Counted from the stretch's first letter, positions 6,831 through 17,900 are shown. The stretch is DNA of 38,267 bases from Cyclobacteriaceae bacterium (GCA_027533395.1 JAPZUF010000035.1:1-38267); one strand, 5' to 3'. Notes: a model not told the origin generated them from the sequence alone. Translations and numbers: made by a program.

Positions 6831-8558
6831 ATGAATATGAATTACATCTTTAATTACCACTTAACCAAGTTTTATCGGTTTAATGGACTATTTCTTCTTT
6901 TAATCATCAGTATCGCTTCCTGTACTTCTAAGTCAGAAAGCGTTCAAGGATTAATGGCTGACTCCGCAATGGTTGTTTCCGCGCACCCACTCGCATCTGA
7001 TGTTGGCATTCATATTCTCAAGAAAGGTGGCAATGCCATAGATGCTGCCATTGCAACGCAGTTTGCTTTGGCTGTTGTTTATCCTGTTGCCGGTAATTTA
7101 GGTGGCGGTGGTTTTATGTTAGTTCGTATGCAAGATGGCTCTGCACAAGCATTGGATTACCGCGAGAAAGCTCCAGCTGCTGCTACTACCAATATGTATG
7201 TAGGAGAAACCGGAGAAGTGATAGAAAATTTAAGCCGATACGGTCATTTGGCTGCTGGTGTGCCAGGCACAGTTGCTGGCTTAGTTGCTGCACATGAAAA
7301 ATATGGTTCGTTGCCTTGGGCAGATTTAGTACAACCTTCAATCGATTTAGCATCAAATGGTTTTACTTTAACTAAGAAAGAAGCAGAAGGATTAAATGAG
7401 CTACAAGCAGAATTACAACAATATAATACCATCATGCCTGAAAACATGATAAAGACCAAGTGGAACGAAGGAGATACCATCTATTACAAAGATTTAGCAC
7501 AAACGTTAATCAGAATTAGAGATAATAAAAGAGAAGGTTTTTACAAAGGTGAAACTGCTCAATTAATTACCGAGGAAATGCAACGTGGTAAAGGATTGAT
7601 AACAGCCGAAGACCTATCTAACTATCAAGCTACGTGGCGAAATCCTATCAAAACAACGTACCGTGATCATACTATTATTTCAATGCCTCCTCCCTCAAGT
7701 GGTGGCATTGCTTTGTTTCAGTTATTGCACGCAACTGAAAATTTTTCGGTAAAACAATTGGGTTGGAATACACAAGCAACTGCGCATATCATGATTGAAG
7801 CTGAAAGAAGAGCTTATGCAGATAGAGCCTATTATTTAGGTGATCCAGATTTTGTAAGCGTTCCGGTAGAACAGTTAATTGATAAAAAATACATGACCGA
7901 AAGAATGAAATCTTTTAATCCATCTAAAGCAAGTTTAAGTTCAGCTATACAACACGGCAACTTAACAATGAAGGAAAGTGAGCAAACAACACATTTAAGC
8001 ATAGTAGATGCGCAAGGAAATGCAGTTGCAGTTACTACTACTTTAAACGGTGGTTATGGCTCGGCTGTAGTAGTAGCAGGAGCAGGATTTTTATTGAATA
8101 ATGAAATGGATGATTTCAGTGCAAAGCCGGGCACTCCGAACATGTATGGAGCCGTTGGTGGAGAGGCAAATAAAATTGAACCCAATAAAAGAATGTTAAG
8201 TTCGATGACACCCACTATTGTTGAGAAAGACGGAAAATTAAAATTAGTAGTGGGTACACCTGGTGGAACTACTATCATTACTTCAGTTTATCAAACTATT
8301 TTAAATGTAATCGACCACGAAATGGGTATGCAAGCGGCAGTCAATGCTAAACGTTTTCATTCTCAGTGGGCACCCGATGTTGTGTTTGTTGAAGAAAAAG
8401 CGTTGAAAGAAAAAGATAGCCTTGCCTTAGCAAAAATGGGGCATACTTTTAAAGCAAGAGGTCCAATTGGTCGCGTTGACGCTATTTTAATTTTACCGAA
8501 TGGAAAGTTAGAAGGTGGCGCAGACTTAAGAGGAGATGATGCAGCGAGGGGTTATTGA
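6831..8558 (+). CDS. ggt: Gamma-glutamyltransferase (lipoprotein)
   Basis: This 575-residue enzyme of the N-terminal nucleophile family cleaves glutathione and other gamma-glutamyl compounds in the periplasm. The N-terminus has a signal with lipobox (LLIISIASC, Cys at about 31). The large-subunit motif [20 protein letters not shown] follows. The autoprocessing site and catalytic threonine are at Thr386 (QTTHLSIVD), then the typical [20 protein letters not shown] and MDDFSAKPG, and later SSMTPTIV and GTPGGTTI. Length and motif order are those of a complete enzyme. The start could be the first or second ATG (residue 1 or 3). The tiny gap to the TetR gene suggests that regulator controls it. Confidence 0.92.
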   Translation: MNMNYIFNYHLTKFYRFNGLFLLLIISIASCTSKSESVQGLMADSAMVVSAHPLASDVGIHILKKGGNAIDAAIATQFALAVVYPVAGNLGGGGFMLVRMQDGSAQALDYREKAPAAATTNMYVGETGEVIENLSRYGHLAAGVPGTVAGLVAAHEKYGSLPWADLVQPSIDLASNGFTLTKKEAEGLNELQAELQQYNTIMPENMIKTKWNEGDTIYYKDLAQTLIRIRDNKREGFYKGETAQLITEEMQRGKGLITAEDLSNYQATWRNPIKTTYRDHTIISMPPPSSGGIALFQLLHATENFSVKQLGWNTQATAHIMIEAERRAYADRAYYLGDPDFVSVPVEQLIDKKYMTERMKSFNPSKASLSSAIQHGNLTMKESEQTTHLSIVDAQGNAVAVTTTLNGGYGSAVVVAGAGFLLNNEMDDFSAKPGTPNMYGAVGGEANKIEPNKRMLSSMTPTIVEKDGKLKLVVGTPGGTTIITSVYQTILNVIDHEMGMQAAVNAKRFHSQWAPDVVFVEEKALKEKDSLALAKMGHTFKARGPIGRVDAILILPNGKLEGGADLRGDDAARGY

Positions 8559-8587
8559 GTAGAAATAAATCTTTTATTATCGATAAT

Positions 8588-8608
8588 AGGTTGATTGAGA
8601 TTCAACCT
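8588..8608. terminator. Possible weak terminator hairpin between convergent genes
   Basis: AGGTTGA and TCAACCT form a 7-bp stem with a 7-nt loop in the 64-bp gap between the convergent ggt and symporter genes. A small palindrome (TATTATCGATAATA) precedes it. There is no clear T-run on either side, so termination is only suggested by position. Confidence 0.35.
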
Positions 8609-8622
8609 TACCCAATTACTTT

Positions 8623-10011
8623 TTATAGTTGACGAAGTAATTTGTAGGATGACAAATAATTGCCAAGTATCATTCCTACTAAACTTAGTAACGTAGCATA
8701 AAACATGGAAGGCAAAGAAGTAGGAAATATTTCAAGATAAATCCAAGTACTTAAACCGCTAACCATTGAAAGTAACGCACCAAAAGGAGTTGGTTTCTTC
8801 CAATACAAAGCGGCTACCATAGGTACAAATAATGAAACTAAACTCAAGATGGACGACCCTCCTACTAACTCATAGATGTTTGAATTTAAACATGCCATTA
8901 CACAAGCAATAGCACTAAAAACTAATAGTGATAATCTAGTTGTCAACAATAAAGTTTTATCAGTAAAGCGGTTATTGGTTAATGGTTTGATAATATTCTC
9001 GCTTACCAAAGCCGCGGGTGCTAACATGGAAGAACTAGTTGTACTCATGATAGCAGATAATAAGGAACCAAAAAATAAAATCTGAACCCAAAGTGGTGTG
9101 TGTTGAATCACCATATTTAACAAAACAGTTTGTGTATCGCCATTTATCTCATCGGGATAAAGATGTTTCACACATAAACTGATACATAAAGGCAACATGG
9201 CTATTGTTAAATACAAAATGGCAGCGTAGTAACAAGAGCGCTCAGCTACATTTGCAGAGCCGGAGGACATCGTTCGCTGGAATACATCTTGCGAGGGAAT
9301 TGAACCCAACCCCAATACTGACCACGCACAAACCCAATGAATGATGTGATGAGCGTTTCCTTCGGGAAAAAACCGAAAAGTTCCGGATGGTACTTCATTT
9401 AAAACAACAGATAAGCCTCCTGTTTTAGATAATAATACCACTAACAAAATGATCAGTCCTAAAACGATGATGATACTTTGTATAAAGTCTGTAATTGAAA
9501 TGGCCCACATACCACCAACGTAGGTATATAATGTTACAGCGATAGCACTGATCACTACCCCTTGCCAAACCGGAATTCCCATCACGACATTAGATATTAA
9601 TCCCAAAGCGACAAGCTGACCTGCAGTATAGCCAAAGTAAGCAGGTACCATAAAAAAACTCGCAATGATTTCTATTCTTCGTCCGTACCGTACTTTAAAT
9701 AAATCACCCAGTGTTAATAAATTCATGTTATACAACTTGCGCGCAAAAAAATAGCCAAAAAGAAAAAGACAAAGGGCAGCTCCGAACGGATCTTCTATAA
9801 CAGCGAATAATCCTCCTTCCAAAAAACGAGAAGAAGCACCAAAAACAGTTTCGGAACCAAACCAAGTGGCGAACAAGGCAGCAGTAGATAAAACAATGGG
9901 GAGAGAACGACCAGCAAGTAAAAAATCACCCGAACCTTTTACTTTTCGGGATGCCCAGAAACCAATAGCAATAGTTCCAGCTAAATAAAGAATGATAGAC
10001 GTGAGTAACAA
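8623..10011 (-). CDS. Sodium:solute symporter (SSS family)
   Basis: The 462-residue protein has about 12-13 membrane helices and belongs to the SSS family (PutP/SglT type), which imports a solute with Na+. Recognisable parts are the N-terminal GSGDFLLAGRSLP loop, TWFGSETVFGASSRFLEGG, GYTAGQLVALG and the VGGMWAISITDFIQ segment, matching the conserved TM5-TM6 region with GG and TDxxQ. The substrate cannot be told from the sequence. It converges with ggt and has the candidate small-RNA region upstream, so it is probably transcribed alone. Confidence 0.88.
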   Translation of the reverse strand: MLLTSIILYLAGTIAIGFWASRKVKGSGDFLLAGRSLPIVLSTAALFATWFGSETVFGASSRFLEGGLFAVIEDPFGAALCLFLFGYFFARKLYNMNLLTLGDLFKVRYGRRIEIIASFFMVPAYFGYTAGQLVALGLISNVVMGIPVWQGVVISAIAVTLYTYVGGMWAISITDFIQSIIIVLGLIILLVVLLSKTGGLSVVLNEVPSGTFRFFPEGNAHHIIHWVCAWSVLGLGSIPSQDVFQRTMSSGSANVAERSCYYAAILYLTIAMLPLCISLCVKHLYPDEINGDTQTVLLNMVIQHTPLWVQILFFGSLLSAIMSTTSSSMLAPAALVSENIIKPLTNNRFTDKTLLLTTRLSLLVFSAIACVMACLNSNIYELVGGSSILSLVSLFVPMVAALYWKKPTPFGALLSMVSGLSTWIYLEIFPTSLPSMFYATLLSLVGMILGNYLSSYKLLRQL

Positions 10012-10065
10012 TTCAAATTAAAAGCACAAAAATAGGATTTCGATGAATTGCGGCAAGCATACGCC

Positions 10066-10134
10066 TAAAATAGAAAATCCCCGGAGGTCGTCTACCCCCG
10101 GGGAAAGTCCCTGTCTATAGTTGGCTTTAATCCT
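10066..10134 (-). ncRNA. Candidate small RNA 2 (sibling of the one at 10240)
   Basis: Read on the minus strand, this holds the shared 21-nt block (beginning GATTAAAGCC), a short linker, a GC-rich hairpin (CCCCGG/CCGGGG arms, 10079-10103) and the tail ATTTTCTATTTT. Upstream, TACTTTAG is a one-mismatch fit to the Bacteroidetes -7 element TAnnTTTG, but no good -33 TTG is seen at the usual distance. The repeated block plus separate terminator is the layout of duplicated sRNA genes; transcription is inference. Confidence 0.35.
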
Positions 10135-10239
10135 ACAACTAAAGTATGAACGTTAAATGATATTCTATTATTGCTTTCGCTTAGGTGAAAAAATGTAGGT
10201 CTAAAAGCAGATTATGGGGGATAAATTGAACTTCTAGAA

Positions 10240-10303
10240 AAAACAAATGCCCCCAAGAGTACACGACAGTGGAGGCATTTTGTCTATAGTTGGCTTTAAT
10301 CGA
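10240..10303 (-). ncRNA. Candidate small RNA 1 or 3' leader with terminator
   Basis: On the minus strand the 21-nt block is followed directly by a hairpin with 10 pairs and one mismatch (10245-10280, AAATGCC...GGCATTT) and then GTTTTTTC, a good intrinsic terminator. A promoter-like pair, TTG (10333-10335), a 19-nt spacer and TACATTTA (10306-10313), fits the Bacteroidetes TTG/TAnnTTTG pattern and would start transcription at the shared block. The same terminator could also simply end the glucan operon. Confidence 0.4.
10245..10280 (-). terminator. Intrinsic terminator downstream of the glucan operon
   Basis: The arms AAATGCCTCCA and TGGGGGCATTT (minus strand) pair with one mismatch and are followed by GTTTTTTC. 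It lies about 55 bp past the stop of the 62-aa gene, the last gene of the long minus-strand operon. Confidence 0.7.
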
Positions 10304-10336
10304 TGTAAATGTAGAAAAAAAGCCATTAAATACAAG

Positions 10337-10525
10337 CTAGGGCTTAATTTTTAATGTGTCTGTTTGGACAGAATCCTTATCTAAGAACTTTTCTTTGATT
10401 CTTTCCTGCAACTGAGGTTTAGAACCCGGAAAAGTTGTTCGTTTGCTTACATCGTAACTAAAATAAGCCATGCCTAGCACGAACAAAAAAACTCCGGTTA
10501 AAAAAAGCTTTTTCGATTTACTCAT
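10337..10525 (-). CDS. Small single-span membrane protein in glucan operon
   Basis: The 62-residue product has one hydrophobic segment near the N-terminus (LFLTGVFLFVLGMAYFSYDV, about residues 7-26) after a basic start (MSKSKK), then a charged tail with KERI and DKDSVQTDT. No family is recognised. It begins two bases after the GH57 gene ends, so it is the last member of the operon and probably translationally linked. Its role could be membrane tethering of a glucan enzyme, but nothing in the sequence shows this. Confidence 0.6.
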   Translation of the reverse strand: MSKSKKLFLTGVFLFVLGMAYFSYDVSKRTTFPGSKPQLQERIKEKFLDKDSVQTDTLKIKP

Positions 10526-10527
10526 GT

Positions 10528-12927
10528 CTATCGCGTTAGTTCTACTTTAACACCTAAGTGATCGCCTAATAAATTAAACTGTTTCAACCATTCTTGTACA
10601 TAACCTTCTTCACCTATCAAACTCTTTGAAATTTCGAAGTAAAGATTTTGGCTTCGATTTAAATCTGGCTGTATTTTAAATTTCTTTAATAAAGGAAATA
10701 ATCGATTTAACCTTTCAATTCTTTTAACATTGTGTCTTTCAGAACCGATGAGGTTTAGTTCTTTTAAAATACTGATGCCGGCCAATTGTTCTACTTTTCG
10801 AGGATCTTCAATTTTTAAGTCCCATTTGGCAATCTCTCCGGTTATTCTTTCAAATTCCTTTATGTTAATTTTCTCGCTAAAGCATTTTAGCAAATCAGCA
10901 TTTAATATATACTCGAACGTGGTTCGATAAGCATTTGGAATTGGAATTTCATTATTGGCTAGAGCCGTCACTAAAGGATAATCTCTGTTGTAAATTTTAC
11001 GAAGCGAATCTTCCAAATCGCTCATACTTTGTTGCGTAATCTGACTGAATACTTTTCTCTTTTCATCTTGAAACAATTGCCAGATGGTGTATTTTTCAGG
11101 ACCAAAATATTGCTGCATCAATCCAATTACCTCTCCCAGCCTGCTTTCTTCAAAAGCTTTTACCATACGAACCTGCATACTGGCAAAGCGATCTTCTTCC
11201 ATATCGATAGAAATATTACCGATGATGTTATGCTTACCCATATAAATTACTGCAAAAGCAAATTTCTTTTCCGAGCGGGTTACGATTGATTTTACTTTGG
11301 TAACTCCCAATACTAACTTTTGTTCTCCTGCTTCTTTCTTTACAAAAACTTCGTTCGAAGTATTATAATTGAAAACAGGAAATGCATCAGGATCATCTTC
11401 GAATATACTTGCAACTGCATAATGCATACCTACTCTTTGTAAGTTGGTTTTTGCAGGCAAAACAAATCTCTTATAAACTTGAGTAGCATCACCATAAGCC
11501 TTTATATTACTTTGGGCCAATGATAATCTACTTAAAAATTCTTCCTCTAAATCACGTTCTGCAATCTGGCTAACCAACTGCATGGCTCGGCAAGCATATT
11601 GCATAATTTGAGTTGTCTCTATTCCTGAAACTTCATCGAAGAACCAACCACAACTGGTAAACATCAACATGGCATGTCTTTGCATTTCGAGCAAGCGCAA
11701 AATCTTACTCTGATCTACATCTTGCACACCATATTCTTTTAAAAACTTTTTGATGGTCTCATCATTTCTTTTCAAAATGATTTTGATATAATCATTGCGG
11801 GCTGCCTCCGGGTCTTTGAAATATTCTTTTCCTTTTTGAAAATAAATTTGAGTTAACTCGTTTCGCAACCAATCTAAACTTTCTCGCAAAGGTTTACGCC
11901 ACTCTTGGTTCCAATCTGATCTGCCTCCTGTATTACAACCACAATTGCTGCGCCAACGTTCTACTCCATGTACGCAACTCCATGAACTATTATCATGAAT
12001 TTGTGCGTATTGTGTAGGTTGATGTTTGCTCAGATACTCAGCATAATTGGTTAACTCGCACGATGTACTTCTCTCAATAAAGTCTAAACAGTAAGCCAAC
12101 GCCATCTCACCATGTTTGTGATGATGACCGTATGTTTCGCCATCTGTTGCTATATTAACAATCTGTGGTTCTGCATCAGATAAATCGAAAGATTGAGTTA
12201 AACTGTTTGCAAACTTAAGTCCGTCATTTAGCAGACCGTTAAAAGCAACACCTTGTGCGATATCGCCATCATAAAAAAATACAGCTATTTTTCTTCCAGA
12301 TGGTAATTCAACCCAATAAGCTTTTTTTGTGTTGATACCTGCTTCTAACTTTTTATATTCTGCTTCACCTTCCTTACGAACAGCTTTTGCTTGGCGTGGC
12401 GCAAGAATGGTAAATTTGATTTCATGATCGACAAGTAAATCCAGTGTTTCTAAATCAACTGCTGTTTCTGCCAACCAAATTCCTTCCGGTTTTCTTTTGA
12501 AACGAAATTCGAAATCTCGAATACCCCAGATGATTTGTGTTTCTTTGTCGCGCTTGTTTGCCAAAGGCATGATGATGTGATTATACACTTGCGCAATAGC
12601 AGAACCATGACCTGAAAAATTTTTCTTAGATGCTTCATCTGCTTCTAGTATAGCCTCATACGTTTCAGGATCATAGGTTTCCATCCACGAAAGCAAAGTA
12701 GCACCAAAATTAAAACTGATTTTAGAATAGTTATTGATGATGTTTTTGATAACACCTTTATCATTTAAAATTCTAGACGCTGCATTTGGCGCATAACACT
12801 CTGCCGTTATTCTTTCATTCCAATCGTGAAAGGGATGGGCAGAATCTTGTACTTCAATTACTTCTAACCATGCGTTTTCGCGCGGTGGCTGATAAAAATG
12901 TCCGTGTATGCAAATGTACTTTTCCAA
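10528..12927 (-). CDS. GH57/DUF3536 glycoside hydrolase-like protein
   Basis: This 799-residue cytoplasmic protein has an N-terminal GH57 barrel beginning KYICIHGHFYQPPREN. The catalytic Glu is probably Glu154 in EGIWLAETAVD, and the second carboxylate Asp262 in ATDGETYGHHH; both are present. The rest (about 310-799) corresponds to DUF3536, including a cysteine-containing stretch SWSCVHGVERWRSNCGCNTG. GH57 enzymes include amylases and branching enzymes of alpha-glucans, but the DUF3536 group has no established activity that I know of. It sits 31 bp after glgB and 2 bp before the 62-aa gene, so a role in glucan turnover or remodelling is inferred from context. Confidence 0.85.
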   Translation of the reverse strand: MEKYICIHGHFYQPPRENAWLEVIEVQDSAHPFHDWNERITAECYAPNAASRILNDKGVIKNIINNYSKISFNFGATLLSWMETYDPETYEAILEADEASKKNFSGHGSAIAQVYNHIIMPLANKRDKETQIIWGIRDFEFRFKRKPEGIWLAETAVDLETLDLLVDHEIKFTILAPRQAKAVRKEGEAEYKKLEAGINTKKAYWVELPSGRKIAVFFYDGDIAQGVAFNGLLNDGLKFANSLTQSFDLSDAEPQIVNIATDGETYGHHHKHGEMALAYCLDFIERSTSCELTNYAEYLSKHQPTQYAQIHDNSSWSCVHGVERWRSNCGCNTGGRSDWNQEWRKPLRESLDWLRNELTQIYFQKGKEYFKDPEAARNDYIKIILKRNDETIKKFLKEYGVQDVDQSKILRLLEMQRHAMLMFTSCGWFFDEVSGIETTQIMQYACRAMQLVSQIAERDLEEEFLSRLSLAQSNIKAYGDATQVYKRFVLPAKTNLQRVGMHYAVASIFEDDPDAFPVFNYNTSNEVFVKKEAGEQKLVLGVTKVKSIVTRSEKKFAFAVIYMGKHNIIGNISIDMEEDRFASMQVRMVKAFEESRLGEVIGLMQQYFGPEKYTIWQLFQDEKRKVFSQITQQSMSDLEDSLRKIYNRDYPLVTALANNEIPIPNAYRTTFEYILNADLLKCFSEKINIKEFERITGEIAKWDLKIEDPRKVEQLAGISILKELNLIGSERHNVKRIERLNRLFPLLKKFKIQPDLNRSQNLYFEISKSLIGEEGYVQEWLKQFNLLGDHLGVKVELTR

Positions 12928-12958
12928 AATGCTCTTTCAATTTAATCTCCAAAAACTA

Positions 12959-14914
12959 TCAAGATCCTAGTTCAAACTCTTTTAACTCTCTTTCAAGTTT
13001 GATGATGGAGATGGCTAAAGGTGGCAAAGATAATGAAATTGAATAATCCCTGCCGTGGTATCTTACTGGGCTGGTGGATAAAGATGCTTGGTTAAGAAAA
13101 CCACTACCTCCGTATTTCAAATTATCTGTATTGAAGATTTCTTTCCAAATGCCGCGTGTGTTTACTCCTATTCTATAATTATGTCTTACCTCCGGTGTGA
13201 AGTTACAAATCACCAATAAAGAATCGTCAGGGTTTTCTGCTTTGCGCATATAAATCATGACAGAATTTTCTCTATCACTGTAATCTACCCATTCAAATCC
13301 TCTTTCTTCAAATGCAAATTGATACAAAGCTTTTTCTGTTTTATACAAGTGATTCAAATCTTGCATCAATCTGAATATGCCTTGATGGAAATGATAATCT
13401 AATAAATGCCAATCCAGACTGATATCATGTTTCCATTCAGATGTTTGTCCGAACTCACCACCCATGAACAGCAATTTTGTGCCAGGATGTGTAAACATAT
13501 AACCATATAACAAACGAAGATTGGCAAAACGTTTCCACTCATCTCCTTGCATTCGGCCCATCAGCGGTCCTTTACCATGAACAACTTCATCATGCGATAA
13601 AGGCAACATAAAGTTTTCGGTAAACGCGTACATGATGCTGAACGTAATTTCATTCATGTGGTATTTACGATGCACAGGATCTTCTTTAAAGAAATGCAAT
13701 GTATCGTGCATCCAACCCATCATCCATTTTTGTCCGAAACCTAAGCCACCTAAATAAGTGGGACGAGAAACACCCGGCCAGGCTGTTGATTCTTCTGCTA
13801 TCGTAATTACATCAGGAAACTCTCCATATACGACTTCGTTGAGTTCCTTTAAAAAGGAAATTGCTTCTAAATTTTCTCTTCCTCCATATTGATTGGGTAT
13901 CCACTCGCCTGCTTTGCGAGAGTAATCTAAATACAACATACTGGCTACAGCATCAACACGCAAACCATCAATGTGAAATTGTTCAATCCAAAACACTGCA
14001 TTGCTGATTAGAAAAGATCTTACTTCGTTTCTGCCATAATTGAAAATATAACTTTTCCAATCTGGATGAAAACCTTTACGCGGATCGGCATGTTCATACA
14101 AATGTGTTCCATCGAAATAATACAAGCCGTGAGCATCACCAGGGAAATGAGACGGAACCCAATCGAGTATAACTCCGACTTCTGCCTGATGGAAAGCATC
14201 TACTAGAAATTTAAATTCTTCAGGATTTCCAAAACGAGAAGTTGGCGCAAAGTATCCTGTAACCTGATAACCCCATGATCCAAAGAATGGATGCTCCATT
14301 ACAGGTAAAAATTCTACATGTGTAAATCCGGCATCTTTCACATACTGAACCAAATCAGTTGCTAACTCTTGGTAAGACAAACTTCTGTTGCCTTCTTCCA
14401 CCTTTCTTTTCCACGAACCCATATGAACTTCATAAACAGAATATGGTTTTGGATTTGATTTGCTTTCCATGCGTTTATTCAACCATGGTGTATCTTTCCA
14501 ATTGTATTCTTCATCCCAAATAATAGAAGCTGTTTTTGGGGGAATTTCTGCGTAACGCGCAAATGGATCTGCCTTTTCTAAATGTTCCCCATTATTAGAA
14601 ATAATATGATACTTATATACCTCACCTTTATTAATGTTGGGGAAAAAGTTTTCCCAAATGCCACTGCCATCCCAACGAGGAAAAAGTTTATGCTGTGTTT
14701 TATCCCAATGATTAAAATTACCGATTACTGAAACTTCTCTTGCATTGGGTGCCCAAACAGCAAAATAAACACCAACTTGTCCTTGGTGTGTTACAACATG
14801 CGCACCTAACTTTTCATATAACTTAAAATGCTTTCCATTTTTAAACAGGTGAATATCAAATTCGCTGAGTAATGAAAAACTTTTTTCTTTCGTATCTTCT
14901 TTTTGCTTTGCCAT
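12959..14914 (-). CDS. glgB: 1,4-alpha-glucan branching enzyme
   Basis: The 651-residue GH13 branching enzyme makes alpha-1,6 branches in the linear glucan produced by GlgE. An N-terminal CBM48 domain (about 30-130, [20 protein letters not shown]) precedes the barrel. The nucleophile is Asp321 ([15 protein letters not shown]), the acid/base Glu374 ([13 protein letters not shown]), and [12 protein letters not shown] supplies the third Asp. The sequence [13 protein letters not shown] and the C-terminal beta domain are typical. It lacks the extra N1 domain of longer GlgB proteins, hence the shorter length. It starts three bases after the TreS-maltokinase stop, in the order usual for GlgE-pathway operons. 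All catalytic residues are present. Confidence 0.95.
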   Translation of the reverse strand: MAKQKEDTKEKSFSLLSEFDIHLFKNGKHFKLYEKLGAHVVTHQGQVGVYFAVWAPNAREVSVIGNFNHWDKTQHKLFPRWDGSGIWENFFPNINKGEVYKYHIISNNGEHLEKADPFARYAEIPPKTASIIWDEEYNWKDTPWLNKRMESKSNPKPYSVYEVHMGSWKRKVEEGNRSLSYQELATDLVQYVKDAGFTHVEFLPVMEHPFFGSWGYQVTGYFAPTSRFGNPEEFKFLVDAFHQAEVGVILDWVPSHFPGDAHGLYYFDGTHLYEHADPRKGFHPDWKSYIFNYGRNEVRSFLISNAVFWIEQFHIDGLRVDAVASMLYLDYSRKAGEWIPNQYGGRENLEAISFLKELNEVVYGEFPDVITIAEESTAWPGVSRPTYLGGLGFGQKWMMGWMHDTLHFFKEDPVHRKYHMNEITFSIMYAFTENFMLPLSHDEVVHGKGPLMGRMQGDEWKRFANLRLLYGYMFTHPGTKLLFMGGEFGQTSEWKHDISLDWHLLDYHFHQGIFRLMQDLNHLYKTEKALYQFAFEERGFEWVDYSDRENSVMIYMRKAENPDDSLLVICNFTPEVRHNYRIGVNTRGIWKEIFNTDNLKYGGSGFLNQASLSTSPVRYHGRDYSISLSLPPLAISIIKLERELKEFELGS

Positions 14915-14917
14915 GGC

Positions 14918-17900
14918 TTAAGCTTTGGATTTTTTTCTTTTTGATTTCTCTTCTTTTTCACCTACATAGCGATTAATCAAATAATCGATTCCGCGAAGTG
15001 GTATGACCGTCCAATCGGGGCGACCATTTAATTCGTAACCCAATTCATATATCGCTTTCTCAATTAAGAAGGTGCGTATCAATGTATCGTATTCTTCTGT
15101 CAACTCTGCCCCCATTCCCATGCGATCCATATAGGCACCAAGATAAAATCTACTTACATAATGTTGCCATTGTTCGGCCCAAGCTTCTAAAAATTCTAAG
15201 TCACGATCGCGGTAATTTTCGTTAAGCAAAATTTTTCCAAACGCTGCATAGTGGAATGAACGCATCATTCCGGCTACATCTTTAAATGGATTTTTTTTCA
15301 ATCTTCTCTCGCTGAATGAAAAACCCGGTTCTCCTTCAAAATCGATGATGACAAAGTCTTTACCTGTAAACAATACTTGGCCTAGATGATAATCTCCATG
15401 AATTCTTGTTTTGATAGCATCGATTTTTATTTCATAAATTTCCTTGAAACAAGTAAGGATGGTGTCTTCCGAATCCAAAACTTTCTTTGCTAACTTTTTA
15501 GTATTGTCATCTAATTTATGTATCGATTGCTCTAACAGGTTAAGTCTGTCGCGAACTAATTTACGAAGCGAAGCATATAGTGACCGTTGGTAATTGGCAT
15601 TAAAAGATTCAGGAGCAAATGCAGGATCTTGGTTATCGGATGCCAACGCTAAATGCATTTCGGCAGTTCGATGACCTAAACGCACTACACGTTCGTAAAA
15701 ACCACGGCCGATAAATTCTTGTATCAACTCAGGTGCTTCTTCAAATTTAATAGCTGCTTTGTTGATTAAGCGAGGAAGTTTTTCATTTTTGGCTTTTGCC
15801 ATCACGCGATCAAAAAATCGTCCTACTGAATCTACAGCCATACCCCATGCTTCTCCTTGGTTTTCAACTTTTACTTGCAAAAGACCAAACACCATCACTT
15901 TTCCAGTATTGTCTTTAAATTCTACGCTACCTGAGTAGCGAGGTGAATTAGAAAAACTTGTGCTTTCGGATAAGAAGCGCAAAATTTCTAGATCCGGATT
16001 GATTTCATTTTCAATTTTTCTATAAAACTTAAAGAAATACTCGTCATTGAAAATAATAGCTGTGTTACTTTGATCAGATTTTAAAATTTTTGAATCTATT
16101 CCGTTCTTAGAACTTAATTTAGCATATACACTGTTGTTAAATTCTAAAACTCCTTCTTCACTCTTTACTTTAAATCCTTTCTCCATACTGGCAAATAGAA
16201 AACTTCTGAATGCTTTGTCGTAGCTTGCATCGATAACAAAGCCTGGTTTTCCTTGTATTTCTACCCTGCACAAAACACTTTGTGGCGTAAAATCAAATTG
16301 TTCAACAACATTATCTGCAGGTGCAAATGAAAGTGGAATAAAATATAATTCAGGTAATCGCTGTGCATAACTAACTTCTACAACAACAAAATAATAAGTT
16401 ACGCCATCGACCTTAACAGGAATAATTCTGTTAACGCTTACTTTTGTTACAACTTTTGCTTTGCCACCAAACCATCTGCATTTGCGCATAAAACCGGGGA
16501 ATACTTTGCGCTCGAAAACTCTCAATTCATTATAGTTGGTCAACAATCTATCCCAACTTATATCTGTTTTGTGAAAATACAAATCAGCTTGTGTCTCTCC
16601 TGTTTTTAATTTTTCTGCGGCATCAACTTGCAACCAGAAATAACCATACGGTCCTATGGTTAAGGCATATTCACCTTCACCTACATTCATAAAACGATTC
16701 TGGCTGAACACTTCTGTTACATCACAGTCTTTGTAATCTGTTAACTTTAAAGTCGTGTATTGAGAGAATTGTGAAAGATTGGCAACTACAATCACTGTTT
16801 GCTTTTCGTGGCTGCGTGCAAAACATAAAACCTTTGCATTAGAAGACTCAATAAATTTCATGCTACCTCTTCCAAAAACATTGAGTCGCTTACGCATAGC
16901 CATTACTTGCTTCATCCACCAAATAAGTGATGAAGTGTTTTCTTCTTGTGTGGCAACGTTAACAGATTCGTATCGATAAACTGGATCAGTGATAACAGGT
17001 AAATGTAACTTTTGCGGATTAGCAGTTGAGAAACCTGCATTTAAATTCATGTTCCACTGCATGGGCGTTCGTACACCGAAGCGATCGCCTAGATAAACAT
17101 TATCACCCATGCCAATCTCATCTCCATAATAAAGAATAGGTGTGCCAGGCAATGAAAAAAGTAAGGTATGCAAGAGTTCGATTTTTCTTCTATCGTTATC
17201 AAGCATAGGTGCTAATCTTCTTCGAATGCCTTTATTAAATTTTGAACTTGCATCCGTTGCGTAAGCTTTGAAGAGATAATCCTTCTCTTCATCTGTTACC
17301 ATGTCTAAACCTAACTCATCGTGGTTGCGCAAAAACAATAACCATTGCGTTGATTCTGGTATAGTAGGTGTTTGTTCCATGATGTCAACAATGGGATAAC
17401 TATCTTCCGTACGCAATCCCAAGAACAAACGAGGCATTAAGGGAAAATAAAAACTAAGGTGACATTCATCTTCACCTTTACCAAAATATGTCGCAGCATC
17501 TTCTGGCCACAAATTGGCTTCTGCCAATAAAACTCTATTCTTATAATGTTTGTCTATGTAAGCACGAAGTCTTCGCAAGAAAGCATGTGTTTGAGGTAAG
17601 TTCTCACAACTTGTATCTTCTTCTTCGTATAAAAATGCAATGGATGATAATCTAAAGCCATCAACACCTAGCTTCAGCCAAAAGTCAACTACTTTAGTTA
17701 ACTCTAACTGAACTTCCGGATTTTCAAAATTTAGTTCAGGCTGATAAGAACGAAAGCGATGCCAGTAGTAAGCTTTAGCTTCATTATCCCAACTCCAATT
17801 CGAATTGGTTTCATCTGCAAAAAGTACACGCGCATCTTTATATTTTTCCGGAGTTTCGCTCCACACATAATAGTCGCGCAGCCTTGTTCCGGCTTTAGAT

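Larger units (their letters stand above)
10012..10336. other. Intergenic region with duplicated 21-nt block and two hairpins
   Basis: No protein gene is seen in these 325 bp. They hold two copies of an identical 21-nt block in the same orientation (10112-10132 and 10281-10301), 169 bp apart. Each copy lies immediately to the right of a hairpin (10079-10103 and 10245-10280). The two candidate RNAs are listed separately. Confidence 0.6.

Noticed and set aside
10730-11289. Plus-strand open frames within the GH57 gene
   Set aside because: They have no family motifs and lie opposite a long, clearly conserved gene. Similar plus-strand shadows elsewhere in the glucan operon and in the ABC transporter were dismissed for the same reason.
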